Positions 1 to 11,858 of a stretch of 64,000 nucleotides of DNA are shown piece by piece. Each line of letters starts with the position of its first letter. Position 1 is the first letter of the stretch. A program made the position numbers and the translations under genes. The stretch is from Heligmosomoides polygyrus polygyrus (Eukaryota > Nematoda > Chromadorea > Rhabditida > Heligmosomidae): the NCBI GenBank assembly GCA_947396885.1, contig OX377204.1:21831706-21895705 (forward strand), given 5' to 3'. The notes under the pieces were generated by a model. The model made no database searches, was not told the origin of the DNA, and saw nothing but the letters and a program-made list of their open reading frames with translations.

Positions 1-155
1 GTGTTCCTTGAACAAAAACTTTTTTGGAGAGACTCTAGGTTAATTTGGAAGCAGTTCCTTTTGATTTGGAGGACGTTCAGTTTGATTTCAGAAACGCCAG
101 GCTTGTTTAGAAAAGTGTGCAATTTGACGGGAAAATGGTTAATGCTGATGATATG
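1..155 (-). repeat. Foldback family Y, arm
   Basis: A degenerate, roughly 25-30 bp periodic sequence. On the minus strand it reads as variants of AAATTGcACACTTTTCTAAAC and TTCTGAAATCAAACTGAAC. The same pattern recurs as arms at 7025, 8205, 28214, 38935 and 39640. The element is cut by the window edge. Confidence 0.55.
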
Positions 156-2089
156 CCATGAAGACACACACTCGACGGCTGGATAGATTCGGCGCCTTCG
201 TCGCCCGTGTCTTAATACTTTTCGGCGTGAGATACGAAGTCTAGCGAGATTCCTATGCGGATCGACGCCGCGCCTCCTTGAACAACAATGTTCGAAGCGT
301 ACTACGCGACAAACTCATCTCACTCTGCAGGACGCATCGTGGAAGTATGAACAAGGCTAGCACCCTGCTTCTTCTGAGAACTCCGCTTGAGATTGTTAAC
401 AGGTGAATTTGATGATTTACGCCTAATATCATACATCAAACATCGAACGGAACAAATCAATAAATATGTTACTCTGTGTGAGCTTTAACGGGCAATATTA
501 TAACACATACATCTGTATCGACATATTACAGTTCGTAGGGATCTTAGACCACTCAGTGGTTGCTGTGTGGTTGGTGAAGGTGCAACGAGGGCGAAGGGGT
601 TAGGATTTGTGATCCTACTGAAAGTACAAAAAGATGGTGGAGTGGTTTCGGGCAGCCTGAACGAGTGCAAAATTTTCCTCCTTAACACTTCCAGGCGCAT
701 TTTTCTTCTCTTTTGAGAGGTTTCCAGACACAATTCGAGCGCTAGGAAAGCGCTGGCAGGTGCAGGTGCGGACACCCAATTCCGATCTTGAGCTCATCAG
801 CCCTTGCCACATCGTGCACCTCCACAGAGGAGCTGTCACTATCGAAATGACTAGGTAGTGATGACTGAAGAAGAGAAGACTGTCGAACAGAAAGATATCC
901 AGGTGAGTGTATGGTGAGGAAGTGTCGGGCGAGTGTAGCGACGAGTGACTGGGAGGATATGTCGGCTCTCCGGGCAGGTATAAACGGGATAGGACGAACG
1001 CCACACGCGATGACGATCGGATAAGGGAGGAAACCAAGTGGCGGTAGGCGTAACAATGAGACGAAAACATGATGATGATCACAATTGATTATGGCGAAGA
1101 TGAACGAACGAGTGAGTGACTAATCGATAAAGATCGCTCGCGCGTGCGTGCGCACGTTTATCGATCAACAATAATCAATATTATTCGCACAACAGAACAA
1201 TATGGGTTCGACCTAAATCGACATCGCATTTATACCCCGATTTAAATGTATCTATAGCTAGGCAGACCTATGTGCACGCGAAAGACGGACAGATTGACCA
1301 AGACTGAAAAGTGAATGCGGTATGAGGGCTATTGGACGAGATACTGTGTGTGGGTGGGTGTACTTCAGCGCCACTGTAAGCCACTCCTGATGCTATTGAT
1401 CGATGTCGGCCATCTGATCGTCCGGTTGTATCTGCTTACAGTACTGGAACAGTATCTTCTGATAGTACTCGCGTGGTGTGAGCGTACGAGCCGTTGAGCA
1501 CCTGAAAAAAATGAGCATTGCAGGAAATGATGGAACTCCTTCCACATACTCCCCGAGCAAGTCCGACTTCGTGATTATGTTACAGAAAAGCCGATGTTCT
1601 ACGAAGAGACCCCTGGATGCACAAGAAATGTCCGTATGGTGGTCCTAATAATCACATTCAACCATCAGTTCGTGTAAGGACATTCGAAGAAATATTAGGT
1701 GGGACTTTTGGTGGAAAGCAGGTGGAAAGGTGGCCGTTTCAGTGCCTTGTCCATTCCTTGTGTCGGTTTTCTAGTCCACGACGTCGTAGTAGGTTTTGAT
1801 GCCCTTACGCAAAAAATGGCGAAATGAACAATACTTCCTTGCGTTCTTTAGTGATTCGTGTTCCAAAAACTGAATCCCTGTTCTTCTTCTTCGTCTTCAC
1901 TTTGTTCACTGAGCCATTGTGTCTGCTTTTTCTGATTGTCAAAATTTCTGATGTTAGTTTCGTTTCTGAACTAGGGCGGTCCTAAAATTGGATGCTTTCT
2001 CTCTTTTCCTTCACTTCTTCCTTGAGTCATTATGCCCGCTATGATTCTTTTTTCTGATGTTAGTGGCTGCCCAGATGCTAGACACGGGC
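156..2089. other. No gene recognised
   Basis: I see no exon or named repeat here. Around 1100-1180 there is a palindromic GATCG/CGATC stretch with alternating CG/GC-rich centre (ATCGATAAAG...TTTATCGATC). Confidence 0.4.
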
Positions 2090-2645
2090 GAGCCCATATA
2101 ACCCCCATATCGCGAACTCGCGATCGCTCCTCTGTCCTGTGATTGGCCGGGCGCGCTGTTTCCCACGATGGTTTGCTGATAAGGCATTTCAACCGGCCCG
2201 AGGCATGGGAAAGTGGCTGACGTCAGCAGCCGATCGAGGCAAGCTCTGCCCTTCCGGCACTGCCAGTCTCCATCGATCGTCCCTGCGCTGCAGCGGCGCA
2301 GACAGCCGCTCTCGCGCCTATACTCCGTCCTGCCGGATAGCCATCGTGGGGCCCTGGATCAGCATTCTGCGTTCTGATCGCTTCCTACGAGGGGACAGCA
2401 CTAGGAGGGGGCCGTGGGTCTAGTGAGCCCTACGCTCACCCCCACGGTCTCAGGGATTTTCTGTCAGTACGCCGAGGAGGACTCCTGTTCTACTCTCTAT
2501 TCGATGCATGGTATTTGCTGCTTGACGAGGACTGCAATAAACCTTATGAACTTGTCGTGTGTCCAACCGGAGGAATCGTGTGAGTTCCTTTTGATATCTT
2601 GCAGGCCACTGCGGGGACGGCGAGCTAGCCGCCCCTCAGGTTAGG
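2090..2645 (+). repeat. Possible solo LTR-like sequence
   Basis: A GC-rich block with an AATAAA at 2538-2543, upstream GC-rich promoter-like sequence and a GT-rich stretch downstream, similar in layout to a retrotransposon LTR. No primer-binding site, gag/pol or second LTR is seen. Weak inference. Confidence 0.2.
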
Positions 2646-3362
2646 CTGCAGTATCCCATGTACATATTGTGTGGGTGTGATTTCTGTTGTGTCCCTTATT
2701 AGTCTGGGTTTTGGGGTCTTCCATCCATGGACACATGGAGAGGCGCGGGGTGGAGTGGCTGGAGGCGAATGAGGGGCGATCCGGATAGCTGGAGTTCTAC
2801 CACGGGCGGCAATACGTTATGGGCAAGGTCAACACGCGGAGACCCCTCTTCCACCCGGGGTTAGGTAACATCTGGGTTCCCTCCGGTGCCCATGGGGCGA
2901 CACAGAGCTTCCAAAGGCCAGGAAACCTCTTCCGCCTGCGGGGCCACCAATCGCAACACCCCAGGTATTTTTATTCTTCAATCAAATATTTATATTTTTT
3001 CTGAGTCAATATCGCATACATCTCTGCTTCCCAGCAGTGCTTTATTACAAGTTCGGTTAGGCCAACTCAGTTTCTATGGAAGTAGCATTGAATGGAAGCG
3101 CGTAATGACGGATTCGGATTCTATTTGATTTTATTATATAAATAAAATAGACTTATTACGTTTATTTTCATGTTTAAGACCACTCACCGCTCAGGCTCCT
3201 TGTATTTGTTTTTTTTTAATGGCGGCATAATACCGAAAAATACGAAATTGCAGTGCATAATGATTCTGTTTTTACTTGGTTATGAGCGTTATCGATCGTA
3301 TTTGTGCGGATTGCTTTGTTTTGTGAGCTGTCACAACAATGTTTTGTTGCGATCAAACTTCT

Positions 3363-3438
3363 GGCGCCAGGCGGGACTGGAACCCGCACCTCCCTCAAAC
3401 CGGGCCGGAATGCTCTACGCCATTACACCACCGGCGCC
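3363..3438 (-). repeat. tRNA-like module T1
   Basis: Read on the minus strand it has a 7-bp acceptor-like stem (GCGCCGG/CTGGCGC), a D-arm-like TGGTGTAATGGCGTAGAGC and a T-arm with GGGTTCCAGTCCC. The anticodon loop is longer than 7 nt and the D-stem pairs badly, so it is not a functional tRNA. Confidence 0.65.
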
Positions 3439-3540
3439 GTTTGATCGAACGCAACATCCACACCTCGTGGCCAGCTCATCCCGGATACGGGTGAGTGCTG
3501 ATCGGTCCCACGAGGTGTGGATGTTGCGTTCGATCAAACA

Positions 3541-3614
3541 GCGCCGGTGGTGTGATGGCGTAGAGCATTCCCGCCCGGTCAAAGGGAGGTGCGGGTTCGA
3601 GTCCCGCCTGGCGC
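3541..3614 (+). repeat. tRNA-like module T2
   Basis: Inverted partner of T1. The T-arm is GCGGGTTCGAGTCCCGC, with a perfect 5-bp stem. The TTCCC/GGGAG anticodon-type stem encloses 11 nt instead of 7. Confidence 0.65.
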
Positions 3615-4644
3615 TAGAAGTTTTGATCGCAACGAAACATCGTTATGACAGCTCACAACCTCGATGGATGGACTAACGCTGCACTTTATTATTTTTATTT
3701 GCAGCTGATAACCTGTGGATTTGTTTTCAGTAGGACAAGGACGAACACCTTTCAAAACAATCGTTGCCTCTTATAAAGATCGGATTATAAGCGATACAGG
3801 AAATGGTTTGCAGTATGGTACCCCTGTTTTCTCTCCACATAAATCTATGGAATCGGAAAACCGGAAAAGTCCAAAAAAGCTTCTCAAGAAAATTGATGAC
3901 TAGCGCCATGATGTTCCTGTAGGACGTCATTTCATCTGTCGGAGAACGTAACGCAAATTAGCACCCAACACTGTCACATAGAAGGGGAGTCAATGACTTG
4001 CTTTTGCTTCATAAAATCATCCATTGTGCTTGTGGGCGTCATGCTGAGAGCCTGGTATCAACAAGAACCACGTCCACTAAGGATGGCTCGGTTAGACTGC
4101 AGGTCAAAGTCGCAAGATTCAAATGAAGACGATTTGAACTTATTAATAGAAAAGCGAACACGTTCGAAAGATTGTCTACAAAAGGGGTGATTTTCAGTAC
4201 ATTTAGAATCTGATATGCAAGGACCTAAACAACTAATTCTTCGTTTTTTTTCTGTGGATTCTTATCATCAGATAGGGCTCGTTTATGGGTTCTGCTGAAT
4301 TTTGCTGTTTTATCACGAATTCTGCTTACTGCCCAACTATTTTCACATTTAAGGATATCCAACTGCATAGTAAACATGAGATAGCATAACCTTTGGATTT
4401 ATTTTCAGTGGGACCAGAGCAACATTTTTCGAAATAGCCGCCTCCCATAAAGATCGGATTGTCAGAAACAATAGAAAATGGTTTGCCAAGCTTTGGTAGA
4501 GGGACTAGTTCTCTCTAACCATCGCGAGGTTTCGAGGTAACGACTGAAGTGACCATTTTTTATATTTAATAGACTTCACAGAGTTGTGTTTTCGCATGTT
4601 TCGTGGATTGCCTTTGGAGAAGAATTATGTACAAATATCATGTA

Positions 4645-4865
4645 CAAGGATAAAGGACAAGAGACGGCGTCATTCAATCCCTTTTAGTATGCGCCATGCA
4701 TTCTACCTCTACGGGATGTCGTGGAGGCGATGGCCAGCAAATGATACACCACCCACCCAGTATGGATGGAAGGCTTTGTTGGCCTGGGCAGGAAATCCGA
4801 ACCAGGAACCTGGCATCGGGTGCACGCGACAGCCGGCACCTAATCCGACTATACTACACGCGTCC
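4645..4865 (-). mobile_element. SINE copy, internally deleted
   Basis: tRNA-like head at the right end (B box GGTTCGGATTTCC on the minus strand) and AAGGATAAAGG tail at the left. About 70 bp of the usual body between GGAGGCGA and the GGCC-rich middle is missing or altered. Confidence 0.75.
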
Positions 4866-5261
4866 AGCCATGTAAAAGAGTGACACAAAAATGCTTTCCT
4901 CATAATGTCCCCGGCGGACCACATTTTGGTTTCGTGCACTTTTTTATAGATGTCTGTCCTGTTCACCTGTGATAGGAGAATGTTCGACAGACATAAGCTA
5001 GAAAAATGTCGTTGGTTTCATAGCATATATCGAACCAATAAGTTTTACTAGGAGGGAGACCAATTCTACAATCAAATCGATTCAAGTGTCAGTTTTTTTG
5101 CCCAAATTTCGCCAAAGGAGTTAGTTGGGGTGCTGATCACGAGACTGACGTCCGTTTTCGAAATTTCGGCCGGTGACGGTAGGTTACGTACGGAGGTACG
5201 GATGACTAAGGGTGTTAGAGTCAAGGTCACCGATTGTGCCCGAACTTCGTCTATGGAGATA

Positions 5262-6032
5262 CCAGGCTGTCCAATAATAAGTCGCCGTGTCTAGCTACCA
5301 GTACAAGCTAAAATGGACCAAGGTCGAATTCGTACGTTAGTGTACTACGAGTGGCTGCTGGGCAACGACACGGGCACCGCGGTCGCCAACATCTGCAGAG
5401 CGTGCAAGGAGGATGCAGTGTCCCAACGCACAGTCAGGCGCTGGTTCAATCGTTTCGAGAGCGGCGACACGAGCCTCGAGGACAGGGAACACCCGCTGAA
5501 GATCATGCGCTGCCGCTGGTGGGACGCCAAGAGCATGCTGTACTTCAAGCTGCTCCCGCAAGGCAGGACGTTCACCGCCTCCATCTACACCGATCAGCTC
5601 GAGAAACTAGCCGCCGCCATCCGAGAAAAGCGTCGCCGACGGGCCTCGGTCCACCTGCTGCACGACAACGCGCACCCCCACGTGGCGAAGGAGACTCAGC
5701 AGAAGTTGGCGACGCTCGGTTGGGAGACGGTTGCCCATCCGCCGTATTCCCCGGACCTCGCCCCCTCCGACTACCACTTGTTCCTCCCGCTGAAGCACCA
5801 TTTGGCCGGAAGAAAATTCACAACTACGGCAACCTCAAATCCGACATCGCGGACTTCTTCGAGTCGCAGCCCCCGGAGTTCTGGGCGAAGGGCATCGGCG
5901 ACCTGCCCAATGGATGGGCCACTGTTGTGGATAACTGTGGTGACTATATTGTTGATTAGACTTGTTGTTCAATAAAGTTGAAAAAAATTAAAAATGGTGA
6001 AATTTTCGGACAAGAATTATTGGACAGCCTGG
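5262..6032 (+). mobile_element. Deleted mariner-family transposon 1
   Basis: Terminal inverted repeats CCAGGCTGTCCAATAAT and ATTATTGGACAGCCTGG. TA precedes the left end; the right flank reads TG instead of TA. It contains a damaged transposase gene. A sister copy is at 12261-13138 in the opposite orientation. Confidence 0.9.
5313..5961 (+). pseudogene. Mariner transposase with internal deletion and frameshift
   Basis: It starts MDQGRIRTLVYYEWLLGND with the N-terminal helix-turn-helix region (about residues 1-60, incl. SQRTVRRWFNRFESGD). It then jumps directly from EDREHPLKIM to the C-terminal catalytic part (WWDAKSMLYFKLL, HLLHDNAHPHV, PYSPDLAPSDYHLF). Mariner transposases of about 345 residues carry a DD34D triad. 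The first Asp region, roughly 100-120 residues, is absent. A frameshift near 5815 moves the remaining C-terminus (NLKSDIADFFESQPPEFW) to another frame. Inactive. Confidence 0.9.
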
Positions 6033-6687
6033 TGTTTAGGGTACTGATCTCGAATCTGGCTTAGGTTTTCGAAATTTCGGATAATTTCGGCAGGCACAGA
6101 TGAGCAAGGCTGTCGGAGTGATGGCGTCGTAGACGAGGTCTGGACGAAATCGGTGACGATGACTCCGACAGTCTTATACGCCCGTACCTACCGTAATCGG
6201 CCGAAATGTCGAAAACAAACGTCAGGTTCGTGGTTAGCACCCCAAATAACCCCATTGTGAAAAGTTTGGGCGAAAAAGACTAGCTGAATTGATTTGATTG
6301 TAGAATTGGTCTCCTCGCTAGTGAAATTTCTTAAAATTTGATGTATGTAATGAAAGCAACGACATTTTTCTTGCTCATTCCTGTTGAACACTCTACTTGC
6401 AAAGCTGACTAGAAAACAAAAAACATCTATAACAAACCAGCAGCAGCAGAACAAAAAAGAGCGCGAAAAGTTATGAGCCACCGGTGGCTCATATTGTCGT
6501 CAATAAGTCGCACAAACCTTCCTTAACAATTAATTCATTTAAAACTGGAATTACAATGACAAGTTTAGCGGAAATGCATGGTTTGTAAAGCCAGGTTTGA
6601 AGTAATTGTGCCAGCGAAGACCAAACACCTGTCTATTTCTTCATGTTTTCTAGCTCTGCACTCGCGCAAACGAATTTTCCCAATATT

Positions 6688-6909
6688 TCAAATCAAAAAC
6701 CCATGTAGTTGAAGTGGAGTAATGGTTGACCTGCTAGTATTGAGATCGAGGCTTTCCATGCTTGCCAGAACCCGATCCGAGGCGAAGGACAACGTCCTCG
6801 GATGTTCGATCCACTTGAAGTAGTAGATGTCCGGCGGCACATACGGCCGACCACCGATCCAGTTCAGATCCGGCTGCCGACCGTTGATGAGACAATCGAG
6901 CAGATACTC
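6688..6909 (-). CDS. K2P exon M: C-terminal tail and stop
   Basis: Acceptor TTTTTCAG, phase 0, open for 73 codons to TGA at 6690-6688. It encodes EYLLDCLINGRQPDLNW, PYVPPDIYYFKWIEHPRTL and a Ser-rich end (ASMESLDLNTSRST). An alternative exit at the GTCAAC after CTAGCAG is possible, which would change only the last residues. Confidence 0.85.
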   Translation of the reverse strand, partial: EYLLDCLINGRQPDLNWIGGRPYVPPDIYYFKWIEHPRTLSFASDRVLASMESLDLNTSRSTITPLQLHGFLI

Positions 6910-8605
6910 CTGAAAAAGTGACTCTGCTCGACCTGTTCAAGCAGAAAAATGGATCAGCTTCAGCTAATGCCGACAATACAATGAAGAAGAGGCAACGCAG
7001 GCAACTAGAGCAGGCCTTTCAACTCAGAAGTTTGCGGAGTACAGCTCGACTTCGCCTTTATGAGAATATAACCATTTTCACATCAAATTGGATGCTCTTC
7101 TAAGCAAGCTTGACGCTTTTGATCTCCAACTGAATGTCTCCCAAATTAAAACCACTGTCTTCCAGATTTCGTAGCGATTCCCCTAGTCGGTTAGAACTAT
7201 CTTTTCCGGAAGACTTATAAAGGATAAAGGATAAAGGACTGCGTTACTCAATCCCTTCTGGGATGCGCCAGCGCATTCTACTTCTACGGGATGCCGTGGA
7301 GGCGACATGAATGCGTATTTGGCCATGCAATGGCTTGCGGTGGCCAGCCGATGAACACGTCAGCGCCTTATCCTTCCCAGACAAGTCTGGTAGCAATTCA
7401 CCGACCCCGGAGGGATGGAGGGCTTGGTTGGCCTGGGCGGGAAATCCGAACCAGGAACCTGGTATCGGGTGCACGCGACAGTCGCGCCTCCTCCGACTGC
7501 GCTACACGCGCCCTTCCGGAAGACTTAGAGGGAAGAAAATTAATAAGATATTCATTGAAATTTTCCTATTCTTAATTTTTCTTTTCTAACCTGTCCAACA
7601 AGTGAACCCACTGCTTAAAAATTTAAAAATTTCTTAATTTTACGAAAAGTAATGGTTTATTTACAGTTTATTTTAAAGTACAGAAAAGCGCATCTTTCGA
7701 TGCTAAAAAATGAGATTGCGCCATGCAGCAGTTTAGGACGTCGTAATTGTTCTTCGATTCGACTTGAAGCTACATGTTTTTAAAATGCAGAAAGGAAGTA
7801 ATTTTTAGTGCACCAAAACAAAAGATCGTGCAGTTCGCTCATCTAGTTAATGAAGATATTCGTTTGATTCATAGTGTAAACGCAGCCTACCTAAAAACAA
7901 AGTGAAGCCGTATGTTTTCACAATTGTTTGTTTTGTTGTATCTTCGCTGACAGCTGTGTAATTCCATCCAAATAGAATTTTTGCTATCAACCGAACGAGA
8001 ACCGCAACGTCGCGGACGGGTGCATTGCGCAAAATTTTTTCAGCATTAAAAAATCTGCCTTTCTGCAGTACAAAATAAGTTGTAACCCAGTATTTGTCTC
8101 TAAAAATTTAAAATTGTGTAGAATTTCAAACAGTGTGATTATTTTTTCGGCGCAAGTAAATTAAACAATTTCGGAGATAGTTTGAATGTTCTCAATCTTC
8201 CTTGAACGAAAAAAAAATATGTAGCCTTCTCGGGGAGTCTGAAGTTTTATCTGGAAGAACCTCGACTTGATTTGCTGGATGTACAGTTTGATTGCAAGGA
8301 CGTCAAGCTTGCTTGTAATGTGTCCAGTTTAACTTGAAAAGTGTCTAGTTTGACGTATATGCAGCGCAGAATGGAAAACTGAGAACCGATCAGTAGCGGA
8401 TTCTGTTGTTATTGAAAAATGCCAGATCTGATGGTCGCATAGAAGAAATTCCAGCGCTACAGGCTACTAAAACGTTCAATACCTCTGGTAGTTGCGCCAG
8501 CTTGTTGAGTTGCTCTGGCGTTAAACCATAGTTCTTCTGCAGGAATGCCACATAGCCGAACACCTCGCCCAAATGGACCACCTGAAATTGGGATTTAAAT
8601 TAAAA

Positions 8606-8660
<55 letters not shown>

Positions 8661-11600
8661 ATCTATACCATAAACAATGTCTTGAATACATGCATGCACG
8701 AATAGAAGGCACAGCACATAGGAAGAGTTTTGGGGAAAATTGCTTGAAAAACGAGAAGGAAGAGGGCAGAGGTAGTGGATAGAAGGAGGATTCCTTGTAC
8801 TGTTGATCATTTATTTATTTATTTATTTACCAGTCGTTCAGCGGCCTAGCGGCCGCCTCCGACTGGTTGGGGGCTTCGCCCCCAAACCCCGAGAAGAGAA
8901 CACTCCGACCATCTTCTTTTCCCAACTTTTAGATCTTCATACCTCAAAAACAAACTTCAGATTCGTGTTCAGCGACCTCGATTACCCCCATGGCCGAAGT
9001 TTAGCGCCTCTTGAACAAAATCCTCAAAAAAATCGACAATATCGATCGATATCGATTGGTCGACTTCAGATTCGTGTTCAGCGACCTCGATTACCCCCAG
9101 GGCCAAAGTTTCGCGCCACTTGAGCGCCATCCTCAAAAAATCGATAATATCGATCGATATCGATTGGTCGACTTCAGATTCGTGTTCAGCGACCTCGATT
9201 ACCCCCATGGCCGAAGTTTAGCGCCTCTTGAACAAAATCCTCAAAAAAATCGATAATATCGATCGATATCGATTGGTCGACTTCAGATTCGTGTTCAGCG
9301 ACCTCGATTACCCCCAGGGCCAAAGTTTTGCGCCACTTGAGCGCCATCCTCAAAAAATCGATAATATCGATCGATATCGATTGGTCGACTTCAGATTCGT
9401 GTTCAGCGACCTCGATTACCCCCAGGACCGAAGTTTCGCGCCACTTGAGCGCCATCCTCAAAAAACCAATAATATCGATCGATATCGATTGGTCAACTTC
9501 AGATTCGTGTTCAGCGACCTCGATTACCCCCAGGGCCAAAGTTTCGCGCCACTTGAGCGCCATCCTCAAAAAATCGATAATATCGATCGATATCGATTGG
9601 TCGACTTCAGATTCGTGTTCAGCGACCTCGATTACCCCCAGGACCGAAGTTTCGCGCCACTTGAGCGCCATCCTCAAAAAATCGATAATATCGATCGATA
9701 TCGATTGGTCGACTTCAGATTCGTGTTCAGCGACCTCGATTACCCCCAGGACCGAAGTTTCGCGCCACTTGAGCGCCATCCTCAAAAAATCGATAATATC
9801 GATCGATATCGATTGGTCGACTTCAGATTCGTGTTCAGCGACCTCGATTACCCCCACGGCCGAAGTTTAGCGCCACTTGAACGCCATCCTCAAAAAATCG
9901 ATAATATCGATCGATATCGATTGGTCGACTTCAGATTCGTGTTCAGCGACCTCGATTACCCCCAGGACCGAAGTTTCGCGCCACTTGAGCGCCATCCTCA
10001 AAAAACCAATAATATCGATCGATATCGATTGGTCAACTTCAGATTCGTGTTCAGCGACCTCGATTACCCCCAGGGCCAAAGTTTCGCGCCACTTGAGCGC
10101 CATCCTCAAAAAATCGATAATATCGATCGATATCGATTGGTCGACTTCAGATTCGTGTTCAGCGACCTCGATTACCCCCAGGACCGAAGTTTCGCGCCAC
10201 TTGAGCGCCATCCTCAAAAAATCGATAATATCGATCGATATCGATTGGTCGACTTCAGATTCGTGTTCAGCGACCTCGATTACCCCCAGGACCGAAGTTT
10301 CGCGCCACTTGAGCGCCATCCTCAAAAAATCAATAATATCGATCGATATCGATTGGTCGACTTCAGATTCGTGTTCAGCGACCTCGATTACCCCCAGGGC
10401 TAAAGTTTCGTGCCTCCCGAACGACATCCTCAAAAAATCGATAATATCGATCGATATCGATTGGTCGACTTCAGATTCGTGTTCAGCGACCTCGATTACC
10501 CCCAGGGCTAAAGTTTCGTGCCTCCCGAACGACATCCTCAAAAAATCGATAATATCGATCGATATCGATTGGTCGACTTCAGATTCGTGTTCAGCGACCT
10601 CGATTACCCCCAGGGCTGAAGTTTCGTGCCGCCGACGTGTTCGGCACGTCTGCGGCTCGCCATGCACGGTTGCCGACGTGTTTGGCACGTCTACGGCTCG
10701 CCATGCATGGTTGCCGACGTGTTTGGCACGTCTACGGCTCGCCATGCACGGTTGCCGACGTGCTCGGCACGTCTACGGCTCGCCATGCAGGGTTGCCGAC
10801 GTGTTTGGCACGTCTACGGCTCGCCATGCATGGTTGCCGACGTGTTTGGCACGTCTACGGCTCGCCATGCACGGTTGCCGACGTGCTCGGCACGTCTACG
10901 GCTCGCCATGCACGGTTGCCGACGTGTTTGGCACGTCTACGGCTCGCCATGCATGGTTGCCGACGTGTTCGGCACGTCTACGGCTCGCCATGCACGGTTG
11001 CCGACGTGCTCGGCACGTCTACGGCTCGCCATGCATGGTTGCCGACGTGTTTGGCACGTCTACGGCTCGCCATGCATGGTTGCCGACGTGTTCGGCACGT
11101 CTACGGCTCGCCATGCATGGTTGCCGACGTGTTTGGCACGTCTACGGCTCGCCATGCATGGTTGCCGACGTGTTCGGCACGTCTACGGCTCGCCATGCAT
11201 GGTTGCCGACGTGTTTGGCACGTCTACGGCTCGCCATGCACGGTTGCCGACGTGCTCGGTACCTCTCCGGCTCGCCATGCACGGTTGCCGACGTGCTCGG
11301 CACGTCTACGGCTCGCCATGCATGGTTGCCGACGTGTTTGGCACGTCTACGGCTCGCCATGCATGGTTGCCGACGTGTTCGGCACGTCTACGGCTCGCCA
11401 TGCATGGTTGCCGACGTGTTTGGCACGTCTACGGCTCGCCATGCACGGTTGCCGACGTGCTCGGTACCTCTCCGGCTCGCCATGCACGGTTGCCGACGTG
11501 CTCGGCACGTCTACGGCTCGCCATGCATGGTTGCCGACGTGTTTGGCACGTCTACGGCTCGCCATGCATGGTTGCCGACGTGTTCGGCACGTCTACGGCT

Positions 11601-11827
11601 CGCCATGCATGGTTGCCGACGTGTTTGGCACGTCTACGGCTCGCCATGCACGGTTGCCGACGTGCTCGGTACCTCTCCGGCTCGCCATGCACGGTTCTCG
11701 ACGTGTTCGGCTCCCGCGCCCCAACTCAAAGTGGGACGGACGGACGGTGTGACACACACAGTGACACACACACACAGTGACACACACACACAGTGACACA
11801 CGCTTGCTGCTTTATATATAGTAGGAT

Positions 11828-11858
<31 letters not shown>

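Larger units (their letters stand above)
3318..3660. mobile_element. Palindromic element carrying two tRNA-like modules
   Basis: Arms of about 170 bp are inverted copies around a centre near 3489: left starts GAGCTGTCACAACAATG, right ends CGTTATGACAGCTCAC. The inner borders are CACACCTCGTGG and CCACGAGGTGTG. Each arm holds a tRNA-like sequence (3363-3438 minus, 3541-3614 plus) bounded by short inverted repeats built on GTTGCGTTCGATCAAAC / TTTTGATCGCAAC. Confidence 0.8.
5047..6322. mobile_element. MITE X, split by a mariner insertion
   Basis: Sequences 5047-5261 and 6033-6322 are inverted copies: left GGGAGACCAATTCTACAATC, right its complement ending GGTCTCCT. Both contain the family core GGGGTGCTgATCACGA. 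The mariner derivative 5262-6032 lies between them. Confidence 0.75.
8808..11825. mobile_element. Helitron-like non-autonomous block containing two tandem arrays
   Basis: The block sits within TTTA repeats. At the left, after ATTTATTTATTTAC, comes a GC-rich GGGGGCTTCGCCCCC hairpin. At the right come (GTGACACACACACA)n and GCTTTATATATAGTAGGAT, directly followed by more TTTATT. AT insertion context, internal minisatellites and a TATATAGTAG-type end resemble Helitron/HINE elements. No Rep/helicase is present and the ends are not proven. Confidence 0.4.

Noticed and set aside
3541..3614. Genuine tRNA gene
   Set aside because: The T-arm and acceptor stem fit, but the D-stem is poor and the anticodon loop is 11 nt. 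It is repeated with other defective copies.
3170..3676. 168-codon plus-strand ORF
   Set aside because: Runs through the palindromic tRNA-like element. No protein-like composition.
5337..5801. Minus-strand ORFs over mariner 1
   Set aside because: Shadows of the transposase on the opposite strand.
8952..11700. CRISPR-like array
   Set aside because: The repeats are contiguous, without unique spacers, and the sequence is eukaryotic.
9186..11796. Long open frames (up to 639 codons) with repeated peptides such as DNIDRYRLVDFRFVFSD
   Set aside because: They are translations of the 108-bp and 41-bp tandem arrays, open on both strands and in several frames. No start or splice context.
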